This document shows, one piece after another, positions 24,089-40,391 of a stretch of DNA of 64,000 nucleotides. The translations under genes were made by a program, and so were the position numbers. The notes below the pieces were generated by a model. That model did not search any database and was not told where the DNA came from. It worked only from the letters and a program-made list of their open reading frames with translations. Each line of letters starts with the position of its first letter. Position 1 is the first letter of the stretch. The DNA is from Enterobacteriaceae bacterium RIT714 (GTDB taxonomy: Bacteria; Pseudomonadota; Gammaproteobacteria; Enterobacterales; Enterobacteriaceae): the NCBI GenBank assembly GCA_009668015.1, contig WJYB01000011.1:1-64000 (forward strand), given 5' to 3'.

Positions 24089-25789
24089 AGCCGACGGCTC
24101 CGCGGCCGGAGTCGTCGAAACCACTCCTCCCGTCATGGTCTGTATCACCTGCTGTTTATCCATATTCACGGCGCTCAACTTCCCGTTAACCGTTGGCTTC
24201 AGCGGCGCTTTGTCCTGCACGCTGCCGCTTGCGGTCAACAGGATGTTGCCGTCGCCGCTAACAGGAAGCGCCGGCCAGCCCCACTGCTGGAGGATATTAA
24301 GCGGCACGCCGCGCCCGTTCAGGCTGACGGTGGTTTGTCGCTGCGGGAGCTGCGATACGGCGGCTGTCGCTTCCAGAATCCCTTTTTCGGTAAACGCGCT
24401 GAGTTCTGTGATATTCACCGTTGAAGCATTGGCGACTAACGCCAGCGACGGACGACGGACATCCACGCGGTTGAATGTTGCCGCCGCACCGTTGAGCGTG
24501 GCGTTACCGCTCCACACGCCCCACTGGTGCGCTTTCGCCAGCTGCAGATTGGCGCCATAGCCATCGAGAGCGGTAATCTGCCACGGGAAAGCCGGATCGA
24601 TATCAATGACCAGATTTCGGCTCAGACCGAATTTTTTCAGCGTCACGCTGTTGAGCCACTCCGGAAGCGGATCCATCCACAGGGTTTTCCAGTTTTGCGG
24701 AAGCGTGTATTCCAGCCCGGCCACGGCAACATCGTCCAGCACCAGCGCTTTACCGTTACGCAGCCAGTTACCGGACGTGCGCACCATGCCCCCCTCCCAG
24801 CGGGAGGTGAACTGGCGCAGCGCAATGCCCTGTGGCGAGAATTCCGCATTCATAATCGGGTCGAAAAGATGCAGCGAACCATAGATCAATTCGCTGGCAT
24901 TCATGGATAAACGCCCTTCCTGGCTCTGCCAGTCGCCTTTACTTAACGTCAGATTACGCAGGCTTAAATCAAGGTCGGTCACTGCCCAGTCTGGCCCTTG
25001 CAGACGTGCATCGGTGACCTCCAGGCGACCAATTTGCAGCGAAGGCAGCGTGGTAATGGGCGCAAAGAAATCCATGAATGATTTGTCGCTTTGCAGACGA
25101 ATGTCGTTCAGGCGCATAGTGTCGATGACCCAGCCCCCGTCAGCGTTACGCCGCGCGGTGCCGGTCAGCGAGCCACGGGCCATATCGGCACCGATAGTGC
25201 TCAAATTCACCTCTTTGTCGTTCAACTCGCCCTGGATCAGCACATTGCTCGCAGGCACGCCATTGAGGGTGAGCGATCCGGCGCTCATCTGAATCTGCGC
25301 TTTTTTGCCGAGCACATTGCCTGCTTCCGGCTGCCAGGGGCTCACGCCGCCTGTTACTTTCTGCGCACTCAGATCCCACGCGGTATTGGGGCTGTTAAAC
25401 GCCATGTTATTCAGCTGCAGGCGGTCGGCCTGGAAGGGGAGCGGAGCGGTCTGCGGCGAGAGATTGAGCGTGCCATCGGTCAGGGTGATCGTATCCATAT
25501 GCACGGGATCGGTGAGCTGGCGGCTGCTCAGGCCAATATCGACCGTTTTTGCCACCAGTGTGGCCGGTTTGCCGTCGCGACCAAAAGTGACATTTTCCAG
25601 AATGAGGTGAGAAGGGGATGAAAACCGGTGATCCATCAGATCAAAATTGAGTTCGTAATCGGTATTAACCGTCACCCAACTGCTCACCTGAGCCGCGCCC
25701 CAGCGGGTCTGAATAAGAAAATAAAAGGCCAGGACTGCGATCACGACCGCAATCAAAATCCAGAGGAGTAGCTTTCCAATAAATTTCAT
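24074..25789 (-). CDS. yicH: AsmA-family protein YicH
   Basis: 571 aa from ATG 25789 (MKFIGKLLL); the frame continues upstream without a better site. One N-terminal membrane helix anchors a long periplasmic beta-rich AsmA domain (HRFSSPSHLILENVTFGRDG, LQIGRLEVTDARLQGPDWAV, NASELIYGSLHLFDP). AsmA-like proteins are proposed to form periplasmic bridges for phospholipid transport. The last residues (SPSP then TAG) are encoded by the repeat array, so the C-terminal end differs from that of E. coli YicH. Confidence 0.92.
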   Translation of the reverse strand: MKFIGKLLLWILIAVVIAVLAFYFLIQTRWGAAQVSSWVTVNTDYELNFDLMDHRFSSPSHLILENVTFGRDGKPATLVAKTVDIGLSSRQLTDPVHMDTITLTDGTLNLSPQTAPLPFQADRLQLNNMAFNSPNTAWDLSAQKVTGGVSPWQPEAGNVLGKKAQIQMSAGSLTLNGVPASNVLIQGELNDKEVNLSTIGADMARGSLTGTARRNADGGWVIDTMRLNDIRLQSDKSFMDFFAPITTLPSLQIGRLEVTDARLQGPDWAVTDLDLSLRNLTLSKGDWQSQEGRLSMNASELIYGSLHLFDPIMNAEFSPQGIALRQFTSRWEGGMVRTSGNWLRNGKALVLDDVAVAGLEYTLPQNWKTLWMDPLPEWLNSVTLKKFGLSRNLVIDIDPAFPWQITALDGYGANLQLAKAHQWGVWSGNATLNGAAATFNRVDVRRPSLALVANASTVNITELSAFTEKGILEATAAVSQLPQRQTTVSLNGRGVPLNILQQWGWPALPVSGDGNILLTASGSVQDKAPLKPTVNGKLSAVNMDKQQVIQTMTGGVVSTTPAAEPSASPSP

Positions 25790-25871
25790 CGTCTTCCATC
25801 CCGTCAAACGCACATAGAGGAGTTATGCACGATTTATGCGCAATGCTCAAGGCGGGATTCGTGTCATTAGG

Positions 25872-25904
25872 TATCACGGCAGGCAATGAGAGCCTGCCGT
25901 GATA
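25872..25904. terminator. Long perfect hairpin after xanP
   Basis: TATCACGGCAGGC (25872-25884) and GCCTGCCGTGATA (25892-25904) form 13-bp perfect arms with a 7-nt loop, 4 nt beyond the xanP stop. There is no immediate T run on the minus strand, so it may be a stabilising or weak terminator structure. Confidence 0.55.
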
Positions 25905-25908
25905 ACCG

Positions 25909-27303
25909 TTAGTTTTTTTCAGGCGGGAAAACGAGGTTCAGAACGATGGCAGTGATGCCGCCAGCGGCAATCCCCGAGGAGAGCAGATTTTTCACCCAGT
26001 CTGGCGCAAATTGCAGGATCAGCGGCTGCTGAGAAACCCCCAGGCCCACGGCCAGGGAGAGCGCGATAATCATGATCGCACGGCGGTTTAACGGCTCACG
26101 GGAGACAATACGCACGCCGGAAGCGGCGATAGTGCCGAACATCACCAGCGTTGCACCGCCCAGCACCGGTTCAGGAATATGCTGCACAAAACCACTCACC
26201 GCCGGGAACAGTCCGAGGACGATCAGCATCAGCGCAACCACAAATCCCACGTAGCGGCTGGCCACGCCGGTCAACTGGATCACGCCGTTATTCTGGCCGA
26301 AGCAGGAGTTCGGGAAGGTGTTGAATACGGCCGAGACAAACGAGTTCAGGCCATTCGCCAGCACGCCGCCTTTTAAGCGTTTCATATAGAGCGGACCAGA
26401 AACGGGCTGTTCTGAGACGTCTGAGGTGGCCGTGATGTCGCCGATGGTTTCCAGCGAGGTAATCATAAATACCAGCATCAGCGGCAGCAGCAGGCTCCAG
26501 TCGATACCTAAGCCGTAATACAGCGGCGTCGGGACCATAATCAGCGGGCTGTTGGCTGGAGCGGTGTTCTCCGGCAGCATGCCCAGCGCCCAGGCCATCA
26601 GATATCCGGCCGCCATCGCGATCACCAGAGAAGCCACGCGCAGGTAAGGGTTCCGCTGACGGTTGAGCAGAATAATAATTGCCAGCACCACGCCCGCCAG
26701 CAGCAGGTTTTTCGGTGCGCCAAAGGTGTGGTCGCTCATGGCCGCATAGCCGCCGCCGATAGAGGTCAGGCCGACCTGAATCAATGACAGGCCGATAATC
26801 ATGACCACTACGCCGGAAACCAGCGGCGTGATCACCCGGCGCGCCAGATGCAGGACGCGGGAGATCACCATTTCTGTGCAGCTTGCCAGCATCAGCGTGC
26901 CAAACAGCGCCGCCATCATCGTCGGCACATCGGCACCGCCGGTTTTCAGTGCTGTTCCACCCATGATCAGCGGGGCCACAAAGTTAAAGCTGGTGCCCTG
27001 AATCGACAGCAGCCCCGAGCCCACTGGCCCCCAGGCTTTAATTTGAATAATCGAGGCCACACCGGAGGCGAACAGCGACATGCTGATGATGTGCTGCGTG
27101 TCCTGAGCCGGTAAGCCGAGCGCCTGGCAAATCAGCAGGGCAGGCGTGATAACGGCCACGAACATCGCCAGCAGGTGCTGACATGCTGCGAACAGAGTCT
27201 GTGCCAGAGGCGGGCGGTCTTCAAGGCGGTAAATTAATTCACTATTATGTTGAACCTGCGCAATCGGTTGCGCATCTGGCGACTCTACGGCGTTAACGGA
27301 CAT
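25909..27303 (-). CDS. xanP: Xanthine:H+ symporter XanP
   Basis: 464 aa, nucleobase-ascorbate transporter family. It is nearly identical in sequence to E. coli XanP (YicE): [32 protein letters not shown], the signature [17 protein letters not shown] and [20 protein letters not shown]. It imports xanthine with protons across the inner membrane. ATG 27303 is chosen because it matches the family start; the open frame begins 15 nt earlier. In E. coli gltS lies between xanP and recG, but here only 102 nt separate them. Confidence 0.96.
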   Translation of the reverse strand: MSVNAVESPDAQPIAQVQHNSELIYRLEDRPPLAQTLFAACQHLLAMFVAVITPALLICQALGLPAQDTQHIISMSLFASGVASIIQIKAWGPVGSGLLSIQGTSFNFVAPLIMGGTALKTGGADVPTMMAALFGTLMLASCTEMVISRVLHLARRVITPLVSGVVVMIIGLSLIQVGLTSIGGGYAAMSDHTFGAPKNLLLAGVVLAIIILLNRQRNPYLRVASLVIAMAAGYLMAWALGMLPENTAPANSPLIMVPTPLYYGLGIDWSLLLPLMLVFMITSLETIGDITATSDVSEQPVSGPLYMKRLKGGVLANGLNSFVSAVFNTFPNSCFGQNNGVIQLTGVASRYVGFVVALMLIVLGLFPAVSGFVQHIPEPVLGGATLVMFGTIAASGVRIVSREPLNRRAIMIIALSLAVGLGVSQQPLILQFAPDWVKNLLSSGIAAGGITAIVLNLVFPPEKN

Positions 27304-27405
27304 CGGCGGCAATTCCACGGTGGAAAAGCGGGCATTTTATCTGACCGAATGGTAAAAGCAAACGATTGCATTTAAAAAATTTAAAAGCGTATCTGGCGGG
27401 ATTTA

Positions 27406-29486
<2,081 letters not shown>

Positions 29487-29487
<1 letters not shown>

Positions 29488-30275
29488 TACTCTTCATCCT
29501 TCAGGCGGTCTTCACTTCTTCCGGCTACATAGCGCGCGGGATTGTGCTCATTTACCGTAACAATGGCGCCGGGATGATTGCGGGTTTCCTGGGATGATTG
29601 CATTGTTGCCCACCACGCAGCATCGGCTTCGATTTCACCTTGTGCGTTGACGTGGGGATAGGGCAGGTTTTTTTGCTTTGCGACGCGGGCAAGGACAGGA
29701 TACCCCCCCTCGAACAGCAGACGCTGCTGTTCATCTTCAGGAAGCATGCTGTTTTCGCGCTCATACATCCCTGCATTTTGCCGCTGGCGCTGCGCTTCAT
29801 ACAAAATCAGCGCGGAGGCAACAGATACATTTAAGGACTGCACCATGCCTGTCATCGGGATAATAATGTCTTGATCCGCAAGGTCCAGTGCTTCCTGGGT
29901 GATCCCGGTTTTTTCCTGACCCATCAGGATGCAGGTTGGGCGGGTGTAATCAATCTCGCGAAAATCGACGGCTTTATCAGAAAGATGGGTCGCCAGAATC
30001 TGCATACCACAGCCTTTCAGATGCGAGACGGCTTCGGCAATCGTGGGATGGGTTTTGACCGTCACCCAACTGTTACTGCCCGCCGCGCTGGAGGCCATGG
30101 TGCGTATCCGGTTGCCGGGCCAAACCGCGTGGACTTCATGTACGCCCACGGCGTCCGCAGTGCGGACGATGGCAGAGACATTATGAGGTTTATGAACCTG
30201 CTCCATACAGACCGTCAGGTCAGGCTGACGTCTGGCGAGCATCTCACATATACGCGCATAACGCTGTGAATTCAT
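29487..30275 (-). CDS. trmH: tRNA (Gm18) 2'-O-methyltransferase TrmH, C-terminally extended
   Basis: 262 aa from ATG 30275 (MNSQRYARICEML). SPOUT methyltransferase that methylates the 2'-OH of G18 in tRNA. Core motifs: EQVHKPHNVSAIVRTADAVG, ILMGQEKTGITQEAL, IPMTGMVQSLNVSVASALIL. E. coli TrmH has 229 aa and ends after WWATMQ; here about 33 residues follow (ETRNHPGAIVTVNE, GRSEDRLKDEE), reaching the recG start. The short leader to spoT includes a GGCCCATTTATGGGCC palindrome. Confidence 0.93.
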
Positions 30276-30382
30276 AAACACTGCATCCTTCAAATTGCCT
30301 CGACTCGTTATTCGGCCCATTTATGGGCCTCACCCCGACGGGGCCAGCGCAAGCGCTGTTCATAATGATTCTGTGTTTAAGG

Positions 30383-32494
30383 CTAGTTTCGGTTACGGGT
30401 GACTTTAATGACGTCCGGCATAACGCGGATTTTGCGCATAATATTGGCCAGATGTACACGATCGCGGGCGGTCAGACGAATAAACGCGCTATATACGCGA
30501 CCATCTTTTTCTTCCGTGTTCAGACTCTGAATATTAGAGGTGGCAGTGTTAATCGCCGCCGTCAGATTCGCCAGTGCGCCCTGATGGTTGAACATATCGA
30601 CCTTAATTTCGGTGATAAATTCCTGCTCAGTCTCTTTATCCCACTCAACGGCCATGAACTTCTCAGGCTCTTTTTGGTAGCCACGGATGTTACGACAGGA
30701 TTCGTGATGGATAACCAGACCTTTGCCCGGACTCACATGCGCGATGATCGGATCGCCAGGAATGGGTCGGCAGCATTTAGCGAAGGTGATAAGCACCCCG
30801 TCTGCGCCTTTGATCGGCAGGTGACCGTGGCCTTGCGTCGTAGGCTGTGCAGCGGAAGCTTCTCCCTGCTGAAGATTCTTGGCGACCACAACGCTCATGG
30901 CATTACCAAGCCCGATTTCTGCCAGCAGATCGTCCAGCGCGGCGAGCTTCATGCGCTCAAGCTCACGTTGAATATTCTCCGGCGGAATTTCGGCCAGCTT
31001 ACGACTGCCGCCCAATGCGTGGTTAAGCAGGCGACGCCCCAGGCTGACGGAATCGTCACGCTTGAGGTTTTTCAACAACTGGCGGATCTTCGCGCGCGCT
31101 TTCGAGCTCACAACAAAGTTCAGCCACGCCGCATTCGGACGTGCGCCAGGAGCTGTAATGATTTCGACCGTCTGGCCGCTGGTGAGCGGCTGGGACAGCG
31201 GATACGGCTGGCGATCAACTCGTGCGCCAACACAGGCATGGCCAATGTCGGTATGCACGGCATACGCGAAATCGACCGGCGTTGCGCCCGCGGGCAGTTC
31301 AACAATGCGCCCTTCAGGCGTGAAAACGTAAATCTCATCCGGGAAGAGATCGGATTTGACGCTCTCGATAAATTCAAACGAACTACCGGCGCTTTGTTGC
31401 AGTTCCAGCAGGCTCTGCATCCAGCGCTGGGCACGGATTTGCGCGGTAGTGCTGGTCTCGCCGTGCTCTTTATAAGCCCAGTGCGCAGCAACACCCATTT
31501 CCGCCATTTGGTCCATGTCTTCGGTACGGATTTGTACTTCTACCGGTACGCCGTGCGGACCAATCATCGAGGTGTGCAAAGACTGATATCCGTTCGCCTT
31601 TGGAATGGCAATGTAGTCTTTGACACGCCCCGGACGGGGTTTGTACAGGCTGTGCATCTGGCCGAGCACGCGGTAACAGGTATCAGAATCATGAACGATG
31701 ACGCGGAACGCGTAGATGTCCATGATCGAGTGAAAACGCTGCTCTTTGAGCACCATTTTGCAGTAAATGGAGTAGAGATGTTTTTCGCGACCGCTCACAC
31801 GGCACGGAATTCCCGCTTCTTGCAAACGTCCTTCGATTTCAGAAAGGATCTTTTGAATCATCTCTTTACGATTGCCGCGCGCGGCTTTCACCACCTCTTT
31901 AATCACCCGATAGCGATTAGGGTACAGCGCTTCAAAGCCCAGCTCTTCCAGCTCGGTTTTGATGTGATGGATACCTAAACGGTGCGCCAGTGGGCTATAT
32001 ATTTCGAGGGTTTCGCGAGCAATGCGGCGACGTTTGTCCGGGCGTAGTGAGCCCAGTGTGCGCATATTATGAGTGCGGTCAGCGAGTTTGATGAGTATGA
32101 CGCGGATATCCTGCACCATCGCCATAATCATCTTGCGGAAGTTTTCGGCTTGCGCCTCTTTCTTGTCGCGGAATTTCAGCTTATCAAGCTTAGAGACCCC
32201 TTCCACCAGTTCGGCAACGCTTTTGCCAAACAGCTGTTCCATATCCTGGTAGGTGGCGGGGGTATCTTCGATCACGTCATGCAGCAGAGCGGCCATCAGT
32301 GTTTCATAGTCGAGTTTCATCTCGGCCAGAATACAGGCCACCGCTACCGGGTGCGTGATATAGGGTTCACCGCTTGAACGTGTCTGGCCCTCGTGAGCGT
32401 CACGTGCAACGAGATACGCCTGCTGAAGACGCTTAATCTGGTCTTCTGGCAGGTAGTGTTGAATCAGCTGATTCAGGCTTTCAAACAGATACAA
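30383..32494 (-). CDS. spoT: Bifunctional (p)ppGpp synthase/hydrolase SpoT
   Basis: 703 aa. Order of domains: HD hydrolase (HDVIED, about 71-76), synthetase domain (RFHSIMDIYAFRVIVHD, YIAIPKANGYQSLHTS), TGS (VDFAYAVHTDIGHACVGARV), helical region, C-terminal ACT (INTATSNIQSLNTEEKDGRV). It hydrolyses and makes the alarmone ppGpp during starvation. Second gene of the rpoZ operon, 19 nt after rpoZ. Confidence 0.98.
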   Translation of the reverse strand: MYLFESLNQLIQHYLPEDQIKRLQQAYLVARDAHEGQTRSSGEPYITHPVAVACILAEMKLDYETLMAALLHDVIEDTPATYQDMEQLFGKSVAELVEGVSKLDKLKFRDKKEAQAENFRKMIMAMVQDIRVILIKLADRTHNMRTLGSLRPDKRRRIARETLEIYSPLAHRLGIHHIKTELEELGFEALYPNRYRVIKEVVKAARGNRKEMIQKILSEIEGRLQEAGIPCRVSGREKHLYSIYCKMVLKEQRFHSIMDIYAFRVIVHDSDTCYRVLGQMHSLYKPRPGRVKDYIAIPKANGYQSLHTSMIGPHGVPVEVQIRTEDMDQMAEMGVAAHWAYKEHGETSTTAQIRAQRWMQSLLELQQSAGSSFEFIESVKSDLFPDEIYVFTPEGRIVELPAGATPVDFAYAVHTDIGHACVGARVDRQPYPLSQPLTSGQTVEIITAPGARPNAAWLNFVVSSKARAKIRQLLKNLKRDDSVSLGRRLLNHALGGSRKLAEIPPENIQRELERMKLAALDDLLAEIGLGNAMSVVVAKNLQQGEASAAQPTTQGHGHLPIKGADGVLITFAKCCRPIPGDPIIAHVSPGKGLVIHHESCRNIRGYQKEPEKFMAVEWDKETEQEFITEIKVDMFNHQGALANLTAAINTATSNIQSLNTEEKDGRVYSAFIRLTARDRVHLANIMRKIRVMPDVIKVTRNRN

Positions 32495-32513
32495 GGGCGA
32501 CCCGCAGGTTTAA

Positions 32514-32789
32514 TTAACGACGACCTTCAGCAATGGCGGTTACGGCCTGCAGTTCTGCGGCTTCCTGCTCTTGCTGCTCCTGGCGCTCACGTACGTCGAG
32601 GATCTGGTTGTTGATCAGACCTTCTTCGATTTCGCGCAGCGCGATAACGGTGGTTTTATCGTTTTCTTCCGGTACCAGCGGATCTTTGCCACCGGACTGC
32701 ATCTGACGAGCGCGACGCGCGGCGACCAGTACCAGGTCAAAACGGTTACCAATTTTCTCTACAGCGTCCTGAACAGTTACGCGTGCCAT
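32514..32789 (-). CDS. rpoZ: RNA polymerase omega subunit
   Basis: 91 aa, full length and almost identical to E. coli omega ([33 protein letters not shown]). It assists assembly of the beta' subunit and forms part of a ppGpp-binding site on RNA polymerase, which fits its co-transcription with spoT. Confidence 0.98.
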   Translation of the reverse strand: MARVTVQDAVEKIGNRFDLVLVAARRARQMQSGGKDPLVPEENDKTTVIALREIEEGLINNQILDVRERQEQQEQEAAELQAVTAIAEGRR

Positions 32790-32843
32790 ACTTAAAATGC
32801 TCCACAGATGAAGAAATGACTGGGCATGATACTGAATGTGGGT

Positions 32844-33485
<642 letters not shown>

Positions 33486-33537
33486 TTAGCGATGAAGTCC
33501 TACATACGGGCTTATTATACACGTCGGCGCAGTGTGA

Positions 33538-37037
<3,500 letters not shown>

Positions 37038-37152
37038 CAGTTTTTAACGCAAATTTCCAGGCCGGTTACAGAGCGACATTGTATTCTTTTTTCACTTTTT
37101 TATAAGATCACTAAACATACTTTTTCATACATGTTGTCGTTCGGTTAAGAAC

Positions 37153-37770
37153 TTAATGCGTGTCATGTGTGTAATGGAAAACAGGCAGTCCCAGTTTTAA
37201 GCGCAACGCCAGCATCCGCGCTGTAAACCCAAAAAGTAGGGTCGAGATAACCACGACATCATGGCTTGAGACATAGTGCTGTAAAGCGATATACAGCACG
37301 GCAGAAGCGAACGAGATACCGGCATAAAGTTCTTTTTGAAATACCAGCGGAATTCGTTTGCAGAACATATCGCGAAGTACTCCGCCAAACACACCTGTCA
37401 CCACGGCGGCGATGGTCGCAATAATAGGACCTTCACCCATATCAAGGGCGATTTGCGCCCCGATGATCGAAAATACAATCAGGCCTAACGCATCCAGTAC
37501 CAAAAACAGGCGTCTAAGATGGGGCATGACCGGAGCGGCAATGGTGGTGAGTACAGCGGCGACGGCTACGATCACGACGTATTCGGGATGCTTAACCCAG
37601 CCGAGCGGATAATGGCCGAGCAGAATATCGCGAACTGAGCCGCCACCCAGCGCAGTGGCTGTCGCGATAATGATGACGCCGAAGGTGTCCATACGACGAC
37701 GACCCGCGGCGAGCGCGCCCGTCATAGCTTCTGCTGTGATACCGATCAGATAAAGAATGTGTAAAAGCAT
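37153..37770 (-). CDS. yicG: TRIC-family membrane protein YicG
   Basis: 205 aa with about seven membrane helices. Two UPF0126/TRIC repeats ([31 protein letters not shown] and later [16 protein letters not shown]) are present. Bacterial TRIC proteins form cation-permeable trimers; the physiological role of YicG in glycine-related physiology is uncertain. Its position next to ligB matches E. coli, apart from the inserted transferase gene. Confidence 0.92.
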   Translation of the reverse strand: MLLHILYLIGITAEAMTGALAAGRRRMDTFGVIIIATATALGGGSVRDILLGHYPLGWVKHPEYVVIVAVAAVLTTIAAPVMPHLRRLFLVLDALGLIVFSIIGAQIALDMGEGPIIATIAAVVTGVFGGVLRDMFCKRIPLVFQKELYAGISFASAVLYIALQHYVSSHDVVVISTLLFGFTARMLALRLKLGLPVFHYTHDTH

Positions 37771-37946
37771 TGTCGCCTCCCAGAATACTGGCGGCAGGTT
37801 AGCTTTTTGTGGTGTAGATCACGATTGAGATTTTCTAAGGTGAAGCCATTTGGATAAGTTAATCTTATTTATCCATAAGGGTATTATTGGCTTTCAAAGC
37901 GGTTCTTTGGATATTCTGATTCATATTTAGCATGAGAAAAAATAAT

Positions 37947-37967
37947 GGGTAGCTCAGTAAGCTACCC
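37947..37967 (-). terminator. Minus-strand terminator near the left element boundary
   Basis: GGGTAGCT (37947-37954) pairs with AGCTACCC (37960-37967). On the minus strand it is followed by ATTATTTTTTC. No minus-strand gene lies directly upstream inside the element, so it may be the former yicC terminator now displaced by the insertion. Confidence 0.55.
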
Positions 37968-38140
37968 GAATGATTACTCGATTGAATCTGAATGTTGAGT
38001 TATTATTTAATTTATTGATTTATATCATTTTCTTGTTTTTCAGTTGTTGTGTAGGTACGCGTATAAGTACACAGACTTTAGGATTACAATTATAGATCAG
38101 CATTGACATTTCCCTAGGTGTTTTACTTTTTCATCATTGC

Positions 38141-38169
38141 TTGACATATCATGTAAACTGCAGGATTAT
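38141..38169 (+). promoter_or_regulatory. Promoter of the 204-aa/ImmA module
   Basis: TTGACA (38141-38146), 17-nt spacer, GATTAT (38164-38169). It lies about 60 nt before the ATG at 38231, which has an AAAGAGGAAA ribosome site. Confidence 0.6.
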
Positions 38170-38230
38170 TTAATTGCTACATCTTCTTGCCTCAACCTTG
38201 AACCTGCTCTGTTAAAGAGGAAACATTCTG

Positions 38231-38845
38231 ATGATGCAACCTTGGGAACTTAACTCAGTACTTACACCTGATCGGTTGAAGCAGCTTGCATCTCTAATTA
38301 GGGATGTCAGGGATGATGTAATTGATCGACATGATGACGAGATTGGTGATACTGCCCGTGGTACTGGTATGAGGGCTTATGAGTGTTCGCGTTCACGTAT
38401 CATTCGTGCCGTAAAGGACGGAAAAAATTGGTCTTGGTTAGGAATCGTGAAACCTGACGGACGATTTACCTTTTCGATCCAATCCGTTCCTGTGAGGCTC
38501 TACAGGGGTAAGCCTAGTTGTCCTGAAGAAAGAAGGTTAATACCTTCAATTGAAGCATTAAGGCAAATGTCATGGCTTGAGCCTGAAGTTGGCGATGCTG
38601 CTTCTGTGCTTTGGTTTTTTGCTATCGAATTGGATGAAATGCGCTACGTTGAGCGTGTTACATTTGTCGGTTTCCTTGAAGGGCAGCAGATTTCGTGTTG
38701 GGAAATTCCTCTTGATGAGCGGGTTCCTGCATTTGGTCCTTCCATGAGTGAATTGCCGCAACCAGTTGAAACGAAGAAAGCATTCGTCTCTGTTAAAAAG
38801 AAAGACAAAAAAGCAGAGAATGATGGTGAAGACAATGGTCAGTAA
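38231..38845 (+). CDS. Unknown 204-aa protein coupled to an ImmA/IrrE gene
   Basis: Soluble protein with no signal peptide; a second ATG follows directly. Sequence features: an acidic N-terminal helix region (LASLIRDVRDDVIDRHDDE), a central part with WSWLGIVKPDGRFTFSIQSV and PVRLYRGKP, and a charged, probably disordered lysine-rich tail (VKKKDKKAEN). I do not recognise a family. It lies 3 nt upstream of an XRE-ImmA/IrrE gene, so it may be the target, toxin or partner of that protein. Confidence 0.6.
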   Translation: MMQPWELNSVLTPDRLKQLASLIRDVRDDVIDRHDDEIGDTARGTGMRAYECSRSRIIRAVKDGKNWSWLGIVKPDGRFTFSIQSVPVRLYRGKPSCPEERRLIPSIEALRQMSWLEPEVGDAASVLWFFAIELDEMRYVERVTFVGFLEGQQISCWEIPLDERVPAFGPSMSELPQPVETKKAFVSVKKKDKKAENDGEDNGQ

Positions 38846-38848
38846 GTT

Positions 38849-39976
38849 ATGTATTTAGATTTCTACGGTGAGAGATTAAGACTAGCACGCTTACTTAAAG
38901 GGGTAACTCTTCAAGAGCTAGGTGATGCCGTATCTGTCTCCAGACAAGCTATACACCAGTATGAAAGCGATGCACGGGCTCCTTCAATGGATGTTAGAAA
39001 CGCTTTGGCTGAATATCTTGAAGTGTCTTCTAGCTTTTTTGGTATGCCTATGTCTGGAGATGTCAAACCGGAGCAATGTCATTTTCGGAAGAGACAAACA
39101 ACTCCAGTGGGTGTAAAAGAGCGGGTGCAAGCATATAGCACGGTGCTTGAGCAGCTAGTGGTTGAGCTGCATGAGCATTTGGATATGCCTCAAAATGGCT
39201 TCAACTTAATCGACAATACACAGATTACTGAACTTACTCCCCCTATAATAGAAAAAATTGCTGAGGGAGCTCGCTTAAGATGGAATTTGTCCGCAGACGC
39301 TCCGATCGACAATATGGTCAATGTACTGGAAAACCAAGGTGCTATTGTCACTTGTTTCGATGGTGTGTCCGATAAAGTTGATGCCCTATCTGTAAATAGA
39401 AAATATCCAATAATAATAAGGAATAAAGCCAAGGAAAGTGTTTGCAGAATGAGATTCGATTTGGCTCACGAATGTGGCCATTTAGTAATGCATGATGGAA
39501 TAGAAACAGGTTGTAAACAAACTGAAAGAGAAGCAGATGCTTTTGCGAGTGCCTTTTTGTTTCCAAGAAAATCATTTGCTAGTGAATTTCCTACATGTTT
39601 GAATTTTGATGGCTCTTTTAATTGGAAAAAAGTATACGAATTAAAAGTCAGATGGAAGGTAAGTGCGAAAGCAATAATTTATAGAGCTCACTTTTTAGGC
39701 TTTATTAATGCACAGCAATATAGGAGTGCGAATGTCTGGTTTAGCCAAACTAGGCAATCTCGACAAGAGAAGTTTGATGATGTTCTACAAATGGAAGAGC
39801 CTCACATACTGAAAGAAAGTATAATTGTTATGAAAGAACAGTTAGGTGTATCATTTGAAATGATGGCCGATAAACTAGGTGTGAGACCTGTATTGTTGGC
39901 AAGTGTTACAGGGATGGAATATAAAGAACCCGCCTCTGAAATTTATGATGATGTGGTTGTTCCATTCAATTTTTAA
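38849..39976 (+). CDS. XRE regulator fused to ImmA/IrrE metallopeptidase
   Basis: 375 aa. The N-terminal helix-turn-helix (about residues 5-62; LQELGDAVSVSRQAIHQYES) is followed by an ImmA/IrrE-type zinc peptidase. The HECGH site is at about 207-211 (RFDLAHECGHLVMHDG) with the third ligand in EREADAFASAFLFPR. Such fusions cleave or sense a partner repressor or toxin and often control mobile elements, toxin-antitoxin or stress genes. It is coupled to the upstream 204-aa gene. The C-terminal 130 residues are unassigned. Confidence 0.8.
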   Translation: MYLDFYGERLRLARLLKGVTLQELGDAVSVSRQAIHQYESDARAPSMDVRNALAEYLEVSSSFFGMPMSGDVKPEQCHFRKRQTTPVGVKERVQAYSTVLEQLVVELHEHLDMPQNGFNLIDNTQITELTPPIIEKIAEGARLRWNLSADAPIDNMVNVLENQGAIVTCFDGVSDKVDALSVNRKYPIIIRNKAKESVCRMRFDLAHECGHLVMHDGIETGCKQTEREADAFASAFLFPRKSFASEFPTCLNFDGSFNWKKVYELKVRWKVSAKAIIYRAHFLGFINAQQYRSANVWFSQTRQSRQEKFDDVLQMEEPHILKESIIVMKEQLGVSFEMMADKLGVRPVLLASVTGMEYKEPASEIYDDVVVPFNF

Positions 39977-40391
39977 TTTTTTATTAATGGTGCTAGCCCT
40001 GTTTTGAGCTGACATGGGGAACGAACGTAACCAAATTTAGTTTAACAGGGTGCTTTTAGCTAGAAATGGTACCTAGTAGTTCATACTTTACTAGGTATTG
40101 ATCTTATAAATCGTTTTTGAATCGACAAGAATTACTAGGTAGAGTGATCCTATCGACATAATAAGAATTACTTTAAATTACTTGGAAATGATTTGATGTT
40201 TCTTTTGATCAACTGACAGCCAAGGGAAATTAAGCTTTATGAATTTTATCAATGACACACACTCCTGCGAGCCAGTCTATTCGAGGGAAAAGAGCAGTAT
40301 AGAGAGTGATCTGAAATGCGATCATTCAATCGACAGTCTAATCCAAGAGTAGAGTTTGGCATAAGCAGACCAGCTGACTGAAGGAAGACAA
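39977..40391 (+). promoter_or_regulatory. Leader of the PRTase-NADAR operon with TACCTAGTA repeats
   Basis: 415 bases without a gene. TACCTAGTA (40070-40078) and its complement TACTAGGTA (40089-40097) form a perfect 9-bp inverted repeat, and a third copy TACTAGGTA lies at 40133-40141. The rest is AT-rich with no open frame of note. The repeats look like operator sites for an unidentified regulator of the operon at 40392. Confidence 0.5.

Larger units (their letters stand above)
37771..38230. other. Left boundary region of the yicC-side element
   Basis: 460 bases without a gene. It contains the yicG upstream region, a minus-strand hairpin terminator at 37947-37967, a possible degenerate attachment sequence at 37973-37994, and the promoter of the gene at 38231. 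Confidence 0.5.

Noticed and set aside
30323..31978. Plus-strand frame of 551 aa opposite spoT
   Set aside because: spoT on the minus strand is full length with all domains. The antisense frame has no homology signature.
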